DNA from: Streptomyces gelaticus
GTDB taxonomy: Bacteria; Actinomycetota; Actinomycetes; Streptomycetales; Streptomycetaceae
DNA: 64,000 nt
Direction of reading: 5' to 3'
Assembly: GCF_014649535.1 (NCBI RefSeq)
Contig: NZ_BMTF01000005.1
Coordinates: 231,475 to 295,474 of the forward strand
Shown: positions 43,552 through 53,086 of the stretch, one piece after another
Position numbering within the stretch: the stretch's first letter is position 1
How the letters are laid out: each line of letters begins with the position of its first letter
The notes under the pieces: generated by a model
Database searches by the model: none
The model's input: the letters and a program-made list of their open reading frames with translations, nothing else
Told to the model about the DNA's origin: nothing
Made by a program: the position numbers and the translations under genes

Positions 43552-43678
43552 GGTCTCCTCTGGAATGCCGGTTCGACTTGATGGCGCCTTGTCGATCCAT
43601 CGTAGGTTTGTGGCATCGTTTCCGCCCCTGCTGCACGATCTGCCTTGAATCGGCCGGCTTCGTCACGCAGCGGGGAAC

Positions 43679-43966
43679 TCACCGCTCGGGCCGGTCCGGC
43701 ATGGGGCGCTCCGTGCCGTCGAGCTCCAGCGTGCATCTGGGTTTGGAGGGGACGAGGTGCGGCTGGTGTACCCGGACCCGGAATGGGCGGGCGGGCTCTT
43801 CGGGCAGTTCGCCGGTCAGCAAGCTCGTCCCGGGGGCGTGCTGCTTCTGGTACGCGACCACTTTGCCGTTGACCAGGAGTTCGATCTCTCCGTTTCTTCT
43901 GGGCCCGACGTTCACGGTGATCGAGTGGTCACCCTGATCCAGGTGGAAGTGATGGCTGTGCCCCAT
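43679..43966 (-). CDS. Hypothetical 95-residue protein
   Basis: Starts with ATG at 43966 behind a strong GGAGGTG site. The sequence MGHSHHFHLDQGDHSITVNV and EIELLVNGKVVAYQKQHAPG suggests a short beta-rich domain with an N-terminal His cluster that might bind metal. No family recognised. It is divergent from the site-2 protease gene at 44212. Confidence 0.75.
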   Translation of the reverse strand: MGHSHHFHLDQGDHSITVNVGPRRNGEIELLVNGKVVAYQKQHAPGTSLLTGELPEEPARPFRVRVHQPHLVPSKPRCTLELDGTERPMPDRPER

Positions 43967-44211
43967 GACGCACCTCCACAGTGCTGTCGGAAGGTCCAGC
44001 CTAGATCCGGCGCCCTCCCGACTGTGCCCGCGCAGCGACGCGCTGAACGGAATCCACGGAACCGAGGAGCGAAACGCGTCCTGGGCCCTGGCCGATTGCG
44101 GGAGATTCCGAGAGTGACAATTGTGGGGTAGGTGCCGTGCTGGTCGGTTCATGGAGTCAGGTCGCGAGGTCCTGCCCGGTGGACCGGGTGCCGAGCCGGC
44201 GGGAGACGACG

Positions 44212-45342
44212 ATGAACGGCTCGGTCCGTGTCGGACAAGTTGTCGGGGTACCACTGCGGATGCATTGGAGCGTGCCGCTGCTGGTGGTCCTGTTCGCGTA
44301 CGGTCTCGGCCGCAAGACCCTCCCCGCATGGACTCCAGGGCGCTCGGATGCGGTCTACACCTTCGCCAGTGCCGTGGGGGCCGTGCTGCTCATGGGCAGC
44401 CTCCTGCTCCACGAGACGGCACATGCTGCGACTGCCCGCAGGAAGAAGATCGCGGTGCAGGATGTGACGCTGTGGGCGCTGGGCGGGATGACCCGGATGG
44501 GGCGACCGCCGACGGCCGCGGTGGCTTTCGCAGTGGCGATCAGCGGGCCGCTCACCAGCCTGGCCGTCGGAAGCGCCGCGCTCGGAGCAGGAATCGGGCT
44601 GCACGCGATGTCCGGCTGGGGGGTGCCTGCCGCCGTTGCGGTGTGGCTCGGCTGGGCGAACCTGTTCCTGGGCGCGTTCAACCTCCTTCCCGCTGCGCCG
44701 CTCGACGGCGGAAGGGTGGTGCAGGCGCTGTTGTGGTGGCGTACCGGAGACCGGGAACGTGCGGATCGGGCGGCCTCCCGAAGCGGTCAGGTCGTGGGCG
44801 GGCTGCTGCTGGCCTTCGGCTGGATCTCCTTGCTGCGCGGGGCGCCGGGCGGGCTGTGGCTCGTCTTCGTCGGTCTCTTCATCATGGTCGTCGCCGGGGC
44901 CGAACGGCAGCGCGCCGTGATCCACACGGCACTGCGGGGCATCAAGGTTGCCGATGGCATGTCCAGCCCGGTGACTACCGGCGCCGACTGGCTGACCATT
45001 CGGCATTTCATCGACGAGGTGGCGGTGGACTCCGGCCATTCCGCCGTGCCGCTGCTCGATTTCGAAGGCCGTCCCAGCGGGATCGTTCAGATACGCAGGC
45101 TTGCCCGGGTACCGGAAGCGCGCCGGGAGGCGCTGCGCGTGCGCGAGGTGGCGACCCCGCTGGCGCAGTGCGCGGTTGCCGCCCCGAGTGATCTTCTGAG
45201 TGAGGCTCTCGACAAACTCCGCCCAGGTACTGGCATGAACATTCTCGTCGTGGACGGGGGCCATCTGGTGGGGATCGTCACGGCGAAGGACATCTCACGG
45301 CTGATCCAGCGGCACACACTGGGGGGCCAGGGGGCCGGCTGA
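44212..45342 (+). CDS. Site-2-protease family membrane metalloprotease with CBS domains
   Basis: A 376-residue protein from ATG at 44212 behind GGGAGACG. It has about six membrane helices, the zinc motif HETAH (His67, Glu68, His71) and the third ligand region NLLPAAPLDGGRV (Asp165), both in the membrane, followed by a pair of CBS domains (about residues 240-370, VADGMSSPVTTGADWLTIRH and following). This is the SpoIVFB/Rip3-like architecture. Such enzymes cut membrane-bound regulators, and CBS domains may sense adenine nucleotides. The substrate is unknown. Confidence 0.93.
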   Translation: MNGSVRVGQVVGVPLRMHWSVPLLVVLFAYGLGRKTLPAWTPGRSDAVYTFASAVGAVLLMGSLLLHETAHAATARRKKIAVQDVTLWALGGMTRMGRPPTAAVAFAVAISGPLTSLAVGSAALGAGIGLHAMSGWGVPAAVAVWLGWANLFLGAFNLLPAAPLDGGRVVQALLWWRTGDRERADRAASRSGQVVGGLLLAFGWISLLRGAPGGLWLVFVGLFIMVVAGAERQRAVIHTALRGIKVADGMSSPVTTGADWLTIRHFIDEVAVDSGHSAVPLLDFEGRPSGIVQIRRLARVPEARREALRVREVATPLAQCAVAAPSDLLSEALDKLRPGTGMNILVVDGGHLVGIVTAKDISRLIQRHTLGGQGAG

Positions 45343-45788
45343 GCCCAGGTCCCGCAGCGTCGTCGGCGATGTTGCACCTTCGGCCAGGAGACCCGTCGGC
45401 TTCGCCGAGGCGGGGCAACCCCGCCTGATACCGCCGTCGCCCCGCCCGTAGCCGTTGTGCCGCTGTCCCAGGCAACTACAGCACCGGCGGTCCCGAACCT
45501 GCAGCACCACCGAGCTTCGTGTTCCGGGCGGCTGCGCTCCGGCTGCCTCCGGCACGGAGGACCAGGTGGCCGGGGTACGGCTGCTCGCCGGCAGGACCGG
45601 GACCACGTGCCTCGCAGGACGCCGCGCGGTGTGTTCTGTCCCCGGCGCCGAATCAGCGCTGGATGTCATGGACGCGCCATCCCGCGGTTCGTTCGCCGGG
45701 CAGTGGTCGCCGGGGTTGGGCCTGCGGCATGGAACGGGCCCGGACGAATCACGTTGTCCGGGCCCGCGGGGCAGTGGCAAAGGCCGTC
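45343..45788. other. Intergenic region between site-2 protease and FG-GAP gene
   Basis: 446 bases between two convergent stops. A strong terminator hairpin lies at 45735-45766. Nothing else gene-like is seen; the frames here are Arg/Pro-rich and lack ribosome sites. Confidence 0.6.
45735..45766 (-). terminator. Strong GC hairpin terminator
   Basis: Perfect 11-base arms CGGGCCCGGAC and GTCCGGGCCCG with a 10-base loop, 22 bases after the stop of the FG-GAP gene. Confidence 0.8.
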
Positions 45789-48700
45789 TCAGAACAGGCC
45801 CTTGTACCCCTGCCAACCGGTGGCGATCTTCGTACGGCCGCCGAAGGAGCCCTTGCCGTTGCCGTTGTTGCGCCAGACGGTGCCGGAGGTGTCGCGGGAG
45901 ACGATGTCGGCCTTGCCGTCGCCGGTGATGTCGTCGACGCCCACGATCACGTTGTACGACGAGCCCCAGTCGTTGAAGACCTTCACGCGGCTCTTGAACC
46001 TGCCGGTCGCGGTGCCGTCGTAGCGCCACAGCTCGTTCGACCTGTCGTGCACCAGCAGGTCGCCGTAACCGTCGCCGTTGAGGTCACCCGCGCCCAGGAT
46101 CTTCTTGTAACCCGTCCACTTGGACGCGATCTTCACCCTGGTGGAGAGCTTGCCCGTGCTCGTCGCCTTGTAGAGGTAGACGTCGCCGGTCGAGGACTGG
46201 CGGGCGATCAGGTCGGCCCGGCCGTCACCGCTGATGTCCCCGGGCGAGGTCAGCACGTCGTACTGGTTCCAGCCCGTGCCCAGCGAGGTGTACGCGGTGG
46301 AAGGCGTCACCGCCGAACCGCACGAGGGCCGGTAGGCGCGCAAAGCGCCGCTGCCGAACCGGACGAGCACGTCGTTGCACCGGTCACCGCTCAGGTCGCC
46401 GAAGGGCACCGCCTTCACCGTGGTCGGCCACCCGGAGCCCGTTCGCTTCCCGGTGAACGTTCCCTTCCCCGTCCCGTACTGGTACGTCAGCCCGCCCGAG
46501 CCGTTCAGCGTCAACAGCTCGCCGAAGCCGTCCGATCCGACGAAGTCGCGGCGGGCCGCGGCGGCTCCGGTGATCTCGACCGTGCCCGCCTTCGTCAGCG
46601 CCGCGCCCTGCCCGTCCGCGGGGGTGACGGTCAGCTTCCAGGAGTAGGCGCCGTTGGGCACCAGCCGGCCGGAGCCGTCCTTGCCGTTCCAGGCCGGGGT
46701 CACCACGCCGCGTGCCAGGCCGCCGGAGAGCGTGCGCACGGCCGTACCGGCTCTGTTGTTGATCACGAGCTGCCAGGAGGCCGCGGGCTTGTTCAGCCAC
46801 CACTTCGGGCTCCACTGCGCGGCGCCGCCCTTGACGTCCACCGAGGCGGCGGCGGTGGCGTCGCGCTGCACGAGAGCGGAGACGGGAACGTCGCTGGAGG
46901 TCAGACGGATGGTGTTGTCGGAGCGGAGCTGGGCGATCACGCCGGTGTACGGGTCGACGTCCCAGGCGTTCCCCTCGAACTTCCCGGCGCTGTGCGACAC
47001 GGGCGTCCCGCTGCGGACGTCGATCACCTTCAGCCGGTCGGCCTCGACCGTCGCGACGAAGCCGTCGCCGAGCTGCGCCTGCTCCCAGCCGGAGCCGGAG
47101 ACAAGGGTCAGGTTCCGCTGGGTGACGGTGTCGTAGACGCCCTGGCCCTCCGAGTTGAGCACGCAGTTCCACAGCAGCCACCGCCCGACCGCCTGGAAGT
47201 CGTTCAGCAGGCAGCCGCGCCCGAACCGGACCGGCTCGCCCTGCTGCCCGGTCAGCAGGTCGACGGGGACCACGGTGTCGTTGCCGGACATCACCCACAC
47301 GGTGGTGCCCCACATCGCCCGCACGGTCTCCGTCGTCGTGTACACCGTGCGCCCGGTGTCGAGATCGACGATCCGGGTCTCCGCCGCGCCGGTGCTGTCG
47401 TACGGCCTGGTCAGGGCGGCGAAGCGGCCGTTGGCGGCGGTCGCGGTCCGGTAGCTGCGGGAGCTGTCGATCCGGGTGCCGGGCAGCGACTGGGCGGCCC
47501 CGAGGAACTGGGGCTGCTGGGCGGCGCTCGTGCCGTGGCCGGAGATGACCGTCCGGCCGTCGCCGGTGTCGATGAGACGAGGACGGCCCTCCGAGTAGTC
47601 CTCCAGCGCGATACGGCCGCGGGTGGTGCGCGCCCCCGCCGTGGGGGATCCGGCCACGCCGGTCTCCCGGGTGTGGAGATACGACCAGTCACCCACGGGG
47701 TCCCGCTCCACGGTGGTCAACCGCCCCTGGGCGAGGGTCAACTGGGAGACCGTGTGTGCGGTCTTTTGGGGGTACGCGTCCGCGATCCGGCGCACGGTGA
47801 CCCCACCGCCCCCGGTGGCCTCGACGAGGGAGACGCCCCAGTGGTCCGGGTCGGCGCCGCCCGCGACCAGCAGCCCGCCGTCAGGAGTCGGCATGGCCTG
47901 CCGTGACGTCCGGGCCAGCAGCGTCCGCGGCGCGGAGCCGTCGAGGGGGACGGCCTCGACCCGTGAGACCGGGCGACTGGTGTCGTAGCGGCCCAGGGAG
48001 GAGTCGTACCGGGACACGATGACGGTGTCGCCGACCAGGCCCAGCACCTGCGCGATGTCGCCGACCGCTACGGTTCGCACGGCGGCGGCCGGGTTCTGGC
48101 GGGAGGCGACGTGCAGGGTGCCGTCGTAGAACCACACCAGGTGGGTGGGGCTGAGCGCGACCATGTCGTGCCACGACTGCACGGTGTACGGCAGGGCGGT
48201 GAAGCGCCCCTGCTCGACATCGAGCCACCCGGTGACTTCGTCGTCGCCCTTCCGGTACCGCACGACCTGTCCGTGTGCGTCGCCGAGCCCCGCGGCGGAC
48301 CACAGGTGGACGCCGGAGGGGACGCCTTCCACCGTGCGGTCGGTGACGGAGCCGTCGGCCCGGGCGTCCAGGAGGTGCCACACGGAGTCGGCGCCCGGGG
48401 TTCCCGCCGTCGTGACGACCGTCGACCCGAGGGTGCTGAAGTACGAGTGCCCGTCGGGGAGCGCGACCGTACTGACCTGGCCGGACGTCATGTTCCGCAG
48501 CGTCACGGTCCTGGCGGAGTTGTCGTAGCGGGCGACGACGTCCGAGCCCGCGCCGGCACTCGTGACGCCGTACACGTCCGTGCCCGAGGCATCGACGACC
48601 GTGTCGACACCGTCGTACGTCGTCCACAGCTGGCCCCGCCCCTCCTCGTACCGGAGGAACCCCGAGGGCCCCGCGCTCAGCAGGCCCGTCCGGGGAGTCG

Positions 48701-48842
48701 TGGACATGGTGGCCGGCACGACCACCTCTCCGGTGACCGTCTCCCCATGCGCAATGCCGGCCGTGAGCGGGCCGAGTCCGAGGGCGAGTGTGAAGGAAAC
48801 AGCGGCGGCGGTGGCGCATCGTACGGGCGCACGTCTGCCCAT
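45789..48842 (-). CDS. Large secreted FG-GAP/VCBS repeat protein
   Basis: A 1017-residue protein from ATG at 48842 with a signal peptide (MGRRAPVRCATAAAVSFTLA, cleavage near GIAHGE). The first about 650 residues form a beta-propeller-like region. A FlgD-type immunoglobulin-like domain follows (WQLVINNRAGTAVRTLSGGL, then GSGRLVPNGAYSW). At the end are at least four FG-GAP repeats with calcium-type loops (GDLSGDRCNDV, GDISGDGRADL, GDLNGDGYGDL, DDITGDGKADI). Such proteins are extracellular and often adhesion- or polymer-linked. It is encoded between tRNA relics 1 and 2. Confidence 0.92.
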   Translation of the reverse strand: MGRRAPVRCATAAAVSFTLALGLGPLTAGIAHGETVTGEVVVPATMSTTPRTGLLSAGPSGFLRYEEGRGQLWTTYDGVDTVVDASGTDVYGVTSAGAGSDVVARYDNSARTVTLRNMTSGQVSTVALPDGHSYFSTLGSTVVTTAGTPGADSVWHLLDARADGSVTDRTVEGVPSGVHLWSAAGLGDAHGQVVRYRKGDDEVTGWLDVEQGRFTALPYTVQSWHDMVALSPTHLVWFYDGTLHVASRQNPAAAVRTVAVGDIAQVLGLVGDTVIVSRYDSSLGRYDTSRPVSRVEAVPLDGSAPRTLLARTSRQAMPTPDGGLLVAGGADPDHWGVSLVEATGGGGVTVRRIADAYPQKTAHTVSQLTLAQGRLTTVERDPVGDWSYLHTRETGVAGSPTAGARTTRGRIALEDYSEGRPRLIDTGDGRTVISGHGTSAAQQPQFLGAAQSLPGTRIDSSRSYRTATAANGRFAALTRPYDSTGAAETRIVDLDTGRTVYTTTETVRAMWGTTVWVMSGNDTVVPVDLLTGQQGEPVRFGRGCLLNDFQAVGRWLLWNCVLNSEGQGVYDTVTQRNLTLVSGSGWEQAQLGDGFVATVEADRLKVIDVRSGTPVSHSAGKFEGNAWDVDPYTGVIAQLRSDNTIRLTSSDVPVSALVQRDATAAASVDVKGGAAQWSPKWWLNKPAASWQLVINNRAGTAVRTLSGGLARGVVTPAWNGKDGSGRLVPNGAYSWKLTVTPADGQGAALTKAGTVEITGAAAARRDFVGSDGFGELLTLNGSGGLTYQYGTGKGTFTGKRTGSGWPTTVKAVPFGDLSGDRCNDVLVRFGSGALRAYRPSCGSAVTPSTAYTSLGTGWNQYDVLTSPGDISGDGRADLIARQSSTGDVYLYKATSTGKLSTRVKIASKWTGYKKILGAGDLNGDGYGDLLVHDRSNELWRYDGTATGRFKSRVKVFNDWGSSYNVIVGVDDITGDGKADIVSRDTSGTVWRNNGNGKGSFGGRTKIATGWQGYKGLF

Positions 48843-49951
48843 GCAGGACCTCTCCGGGGAGGGTAGGCGAAGGCTTGGAGAGACTTGTGCGTACGCCGTT
48901 GAGCCGCAGGTCATGGACGCGCGGCGCATATGACGTTCAGACACCCCCCAGGCGAGTGGCCGGATTCTAGCACTTTGCATGTACATGACCTATGGGTCGC
49001 AGAACGGTGGTGATGACTGGTCACCGCGCACCACCACGAGACCCCGAGCCCTGAGTCGGGTCCCCGTCATGGGGTGGGTGACGAGAATCGAACTCGCGCT
49101 CCGAGCTTGGGAATCACCCCGGCACTTGGTCCCGCGTATGGCCTCTGAGCTGCGGATACGCGCGCAGAGGGCCTCCTCGTCGGCGATCCCCCGGATCAGT
49201 TCGGGTCTCGCTGCACTCGCAGTCGGGGGGTGTGATGAGGCGGTCGTTGCTGCACGGGTTGTCGGTGGCGCGTACTGGCGTGCCCACAGCGTTCCGCCGC
49301 TGTTCGTACGCCTTGAGGAGCCACGATGCCCGGAGACACACCCGAGCTCCCCGCGAAAAATGCCGGGGGCTGGGATTGCGATCTCGAAACCGGCAGAGAC
49401 CGCTGTTGACTTCCGTAATCGCGGAACCCTGCATGGTGGTTCGCAGTCGTCGGCGTGTCGCTGAGAACGGAAAGCCCACCCAATTTTGATTCGATCGGAG
49501 TTGTCGCTCGGTGCGCGCAGTTCGGTGTTCTGTCCGGGGGGCGCAGGGTGCTGTGAATGCGCAATCTGCTTGTGTTGTCCCTAAAAGGGGTATCCCGTAA
49601 TCCCTTGCGGGTGCGCGGCGACAGCTACGGCGCCTTCCGGCATTGTCGGAACTTCCGCATACATCCGGTATGCGGACGCCCGTCCGTCTTGCGATGCGCC
49701 ACATCTGACACCGCACGCTGGTCCACCAGGGATTACGGGGCAGTCCTTGGGTCGCGCGCCGAATTTCTCTATGAGTGCTGCGTTTCTTCGGCGGTGCAGG
49801 GGGAGTTGTCCGCTGCTCTCCTGGAAGGAATTGCTCGCAGGTCGGCCGGTGCCGCCGTGAGTGCAGGACATGCGTAATGGGAAGTGACTGATCATTTTCG
49901 TGGTAGAGTCTTAATGAATTCGCAGGACGCCGCGATTAAAAGGGGAATGGC
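48843..49951. other. 1.1-kb region with tRNA relic 2 and no convincing gene
   Basis: The left 230 bases are the leader of the FG-GAP gene. A tRNA-Gly fragment follows (49072). From about 49115 to 49950 open frames exist on both strands, but none has a ribosome site plus plausible protein composition. GC content falls towards the right end (for example TAGAGTCTTAATGAATTCGC), which may reflect foreign DNA and the promoter of the gene at 49952. Confidence 0.6.
49072..49113 (-). repeat. tRNA-Gly 3'-end fragment (att-like relic 2)
   Basis: About 42 bases (GGGTGACGAGAATCGAACTC onwards to GAGCTTGGGAA) matching the 3' half of tRNA-Gly at 60526-60599 with one or two changes, same orientation. The sequence after the break (TCACCCCGGCACTTGG) resembles that after relic 3, so both probably derive from the same type of element. 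Confidence 0.8.
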
Positions 49952-50551
49952 GTGAATACCGAGAAGGTTACGGCTCGACGTCTTACGGCCGAAGAGATTT
50001 CAGGCTTGGGCCCCCAGGACGCTATCTTCGTCTCGGCAGGGATGAGTGGCCTTCCTCTCGACTGCTATGCCCCGGCTTTCCTCACGGAGCCGGGCAAGAA
50101 TTTCGAGGGAGGGTCCTTCGCTGCGAGGACGGTTTTCGGTGAGGAGGTTCACGTCCTCCCGGACAACGCTGAGGAGGCCGGGATCTGGATCGCTGACAAG
50201 GCGGGCGAGGAAATCGAGGTTCTCCAGAGTGCCGGCGTCCTCCTGAACCTTGCCCTCTTCGTGCCCAGCGGGAACAAGGAATCCCTGGAGTCGCTCTACT
50301 CCGCCGCGCGGGACGCGTTCGGTGCGGGGGTTGTTCAGCGCTGGAGCGAGGAAGTCGTCGCGGTGCCGGACGTCAAGGTCGACCTGTACGAGGAGCCGGC
50401 CCGGGCGCGGAAGAACGCGAACAACCAGAACCGCGACCGCCGCGCCCTGGACATCTACCCGACCCGAGTGCGGTTCCTGGAGCCCAGCGAGGGCTGGAAG
50501 TTCATCGTCGAACCGCACAAGGAAATCGTCGATGACACGCCGACGATCTGA
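49952..50551 (+). CDS. Hypothetical 199-residue protein
   Basis: Starts with GTG at 49952 behind AAAAGGGGAATGG. It is soluble and acidic (MNTEKVTARRLTAEEISGLG, then IFVSAGMSGLPLDCYAPAFL and DNAEEAGIWIADKAGEEIEV), with an Asn/Arg-rich stretch near residue 150 and a C-terminal phrase EGWKFIVEPHKEIVDD. No family is recognised. Surrounding DNA is less GC-rich than the chromosome average and it lies between tRNA relics 2 and 3, so acquisition by transfer is likely. Confidence 0.75.
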   Translation: MNTEKVTARRLTAEEISGLGPQDAIFVSAGMSGLPLDCYAPAFLTEPGKNFEGGSFAARTVFGEEVHVLPDNAEEAGIWIADKAGEEIEVLQSAGVLLNLALFVPSGNKESLESLYSAARDAFGAGVVQRWSEEVVAVPDVKVDLYEEPARARKNANNQNRDRRALDIYPTRVRFLEPSEGWKFIVEPHKEIVDDTPTI

Positions 50552-51050
50552 CCTGATGGCAGCCTGGATGCCACGCCGGATGCACAAGCAAACTCCCGGT
50601 GGCGGATTCAAGAGGGCGTAACAACCCGCTGGTCAAGCGGCTGTTGTCAGCAGTTCGGTCAGACGCTCGGCTGGGGTTTCCCAGCCGGGCGTTCTGCGTG
50701 GGCGGGAGTTGGATTCCGCAGCGACAGCGTCCAGGCGGTCGTGGCACCGAGGATGGCGGGCGGGGCGAAGACGGCAGAGACGGCAGTCCGGTCCACAACC
50801 ACCGGGATGCCTCCGGGCCAGTTCTGCGCGGCGGTCAAGACCCCAGCCGACGGCGGTGCCGAGAAATGGGGCGTACGGCCCCGATGCGCCCCGAGAAACA
50901 GGCTGCACGCCTCCGCAAGGACATCGACGTCGACAACGTCACCGTCATCGTGCGAAGGCGGCCCCCGAGTTGGCCACCGGCTGGCGGGCGGAAGGGCCTG
51001 CCAAGTCCGAGGGGAGGTGGGGTGCCCGGTCGGCACCCCACCCCCATGCA
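50552..51050. other. Intergenic region with an IS30-type fragment
   Basis: 499 bases. The left part holds the transposase tail listed separately. The remainder shows no gene; the end is the 3' flank of the surface protein gene. Confidence 0.6.
50633..50728 (-). pseudogene. IS30-type transposase C-terminal fragment
   Basis: The frame ends SRPRRTPGWETPAERLTELL, then a few residues and a stop at 50633. This resembles the last 30 residues of IS30-family transposases (NxRPRKTLGWxTPAE). The sequence upstream shows no transposase domain in any frame, so only the tail of an insertion element survives. Confidence 0.65.
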
Positions 51051-52343
51051 TCAGGCGTGGAAGCCGGCCTTGCGGCGGCGTACGAGGAACACCGCGCCCC
51101 CGCCGATCGCCACGGCCGCACCGCTCGCGACGGCAAGCTGCGGCATCGCGGAGGACGAGCCCGTGGCGGCGAGGCTGCCGCTCACCGGACGGGACGCGCT
51201 GCTCTGCGCCTTGACGTCCGAGGTGTTCGGCTTGGTGGTGCTGGGCTTGGCGTCGTCGACCTTGCCGGGCTTGCTGCCCGCGGCGGCGATCAGGAACTCG
51301 TAGCCTTCGAGGTCCGGGTTCCCGCCGCAGGTGCCGTTGTCGTTGAAGTAGTCACCTGCGACGAAGGTGACGCCGTTGCCTGCGGGGGCCGAGGCGTCGA
51401 TCTTGAGGCGCATCTTGATGTCGGCGTGGGCGCCGGCCTTCAGCGGGCTGATGGCGTCCATGTAGTGCTTGTTGTCGACGGTCTTCCACTTCGAGGACGA
51501 GGCGGAGGACCACTGCAGGTGCACCAGGTCGTCGATGCTCTTGAGCCCGCTCCGGTCGGTCGCGTGGACGTAGGCGAACGGAAGCACCTCGTCCATCGTC
51601 TTGTCGGTGCCGTTGGTCACCCGGAGATTGAAGTCGACCTTCGTGCCGGCGACGACGGTGGACGGCAGACCCGTGACGACCGTGGTGAGCCTGGCCTCCG
51701 GGACGCAGTCCTCACCGCCCTCGCCACCCTCCTCCTCTTCCTCCTTCGCCTTGGCCAGTGCCTCGTCGGCGGCGGTCTTGTCAGCGAGGGCAGCCTTGGT
51801 GGCCTTCTGCGCCTGGTTCAGCTTCCGGGCCGCCGCGACCCGCTCGTCGTCCCGCGCGTCCAGGGCTTCCACGACCGCGGCGTCGGCGGCGGCCTTGGTC
51901 TCCTTGGCGGTCTCGGCGTCGGCCTTCGCTTCGGTGAGCTTGGTCGCGGCGGCGGCCTTCTCCTCCTCGGTGGCCGTTTCCGGGAGTGCGTCGACCATGG
52001 CCTGGGCGTCGATGACCGCCTGGTCGGCGTTCACCTTCGCGGCGGCGGCCTCCGCCGCCGCGGCCTCGGCGGCCTTGGCGGCCACGGCCAGAGGATGGGT
52101 GTCGGACAGGGCGGCTTCCAGAGCCGCCTTGGCGGCACTCTCGGCCTCTACGGCGTCGTCGTACGTCGCCTTCGCGGCGGCGGCGGCCTTTTCCAGCTCC
52201 GCGATGGACGGCTTGTCCTGCGTCTTGTCCTGCGTCTGTGCTGCCGGCTTGTCGTCGGCGAACGCGGGGGTGACCGACAGCAGGAGAGCAGGCATGGTCA
52301 CTGCGGCGGCAACAGCTGTGGCAAGAATCGGGCGAATCTTCAC
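51051..52343 (-). CDS. Sortase-anchored coiled-coil surface protein (LAATG motif)
   Basis: A 430-residue protein from GTG at 52343 behind GAAGGG. It has a signal peptide (KIRPILATAVAAAVTMPALL, cleavage near AFADD). A long Ala/Lys/Glu-rich coiled coil follows (about residues 35-210, with a Glu/Gly run EEEEEGGEGGED), then a beta-rich domain (VVAGTKVDFNLRVTNGTDKT). At the end are the sorting motif SLAATG, a hydrophobic helix and RRRKAGFHA. This matches class-E-type sortase substrates of Streptomyces. The ligand or function is unknown. Confidence 0.9.
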   Translation of the reverse strand: MKIRPILATAVAAAVTMPALLLSVTPAFADDKPAAQTQDKTQDKPSIAELEKAAAAAKATYDDAVEAESAAKAALEAALSDTHPLAVAAKAAEAAAAEAAAAKVNADQAVIDAQAMVDALPETATEEEKAAAATKLTEAKADAETAKETKAAADAAVVEALDARDDERVAAARKLNQAQKATKAALADKTAADEALAKAKEEEEEGGEGGEDCVPEARLTTVVTGLPSTVVAGTKVDFNLRVTNGTDKTMDEVLPFAYVHATDRSGLKSIDDLVHLQWSSASSSKWKTVDNKHYMDAISPLKAGAHADIKMRLKIDASAPAGNGVTFVAGDYFNDNGTCGGNPDLEGYEFLIAAAGSKPGKVDDAKPSTTKPNTSDVKAQSSASRPVSGSLAATGSSSAMPQLAVASGAAVAIGGGAVFLVRRRKAGFHA

Positions 52344-52755
52344 AAGAGCCCTTCGGTGTCCGGAAAAAGAGAAGAAGGGGTCGCAGCGGGAGGGGGCACG
52401 CAGATGCGACTTGAGGGGATCGTAGGGCCGGGCCAACGGTCCACCACCACGAGTTCTTCACCTGTGCCGGCTGATACCACAGCACCGTGGCCGACAGAAA
52501 AGGCGAAAGGGCGCAGTTGTATTCACCACCTGCGCTTTCGCTGTGATCAATGCCACAGACCCCTGGGTGCGGTGTTCCGCGTGTTTCCGGCGCGCCGCCC
52601 GCCTCGGCGAACGCCTGCACCTCCGGGCGGAAAGCCCTTGTGAGTCCAGGACAACGGTTTCGATGCGCTCACAAGCGCGCCTCTCTCTGCGACGAGGCCA
52701 CGGGGCTCAGCCTGAATGGGCAGGTGGTCCCCCACCAAGGAATCGAGCGGCGTCC
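52344..52755. other. Intergenic region upstream of surface-protein gene
   Basis: 412 bases between the surface protein start (52343) and the stop of the gene at 52756, both minus strand. No gene or clear hairpin noted; it presumably contains the surface-protein promoter. Confidence 0.5.
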
Positions 52756-53073
52756 CTATTGCGTCGAGTCGCAACTCTCGCAGCGGCTCACAGCGGCCCG
52801 CTCGATGTTGCCCTGGGCAGCGCGGAGCGGGCTGGAGGGCGCGAGACGACGCCATGCCCCGGGCGAGGGGGTGAGCACCCAGCCGTAGCGGGGCGGCCGG
52901 ATGTCGACCGGGTCGATGTGCGTGCAGCCGGGGAGGTGGGCCTTGCCGCTGGCGTGGATGATGATCGCAGCCGCCGGCCACTCGTCCCAATCACCGGTGG
53001 ATGTACTGCTGCGAGGTGCGCGCGGAGCGCAGTCCGCGCAGTTGTGCATTTCATGGCGTTCGCAGTACTGCAT
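52756..53073 (-). CDS. Hypothetical cysteine/histidine-containing protein
   Basis: A 105-residue protein from ATG at 53073. It begins MQYCERHEMHNCADCAPRAP, has PGCTHIDPVDIRPPRYGW in the middle and ends SRCESCDSTQ, so several Cys/His pairs that may bind zinc. No family recognised. It starts 13 bases after the SMI1-type gene on the same strand, so they are probably co-transcribed; the longer open frame upstream overlaps that gene and is not preferred. Confidence 0.65.
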   Translation of the reverse strand: MQYCERHEMHNCADCAPRAPRSSTSTGDWDEWPAAAIIIHASGKAHLPGCTHIDPVDIRPPRYGWVLTPSPGAWRRLAPSSPLRAAQGNIERAAVSRCESCDSTQ

Positions 53074-53086
53074 GGTCCTCACCCTG

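Noticed and set aside
49114..49716. 200-codon minus-strand frame after relic 2
   Set aside because: The composition is Arg/Cys/Pro-rich, there is no ribosome site, and the C-terminal part is read through tRNA-fragment flank.
49557..49877. 106-codon plus-strand frame before the unknown gene
   Set aside because: No ribosome site and no conserved-looking segment; it probably overlies the promoter region of the gene at 49952.
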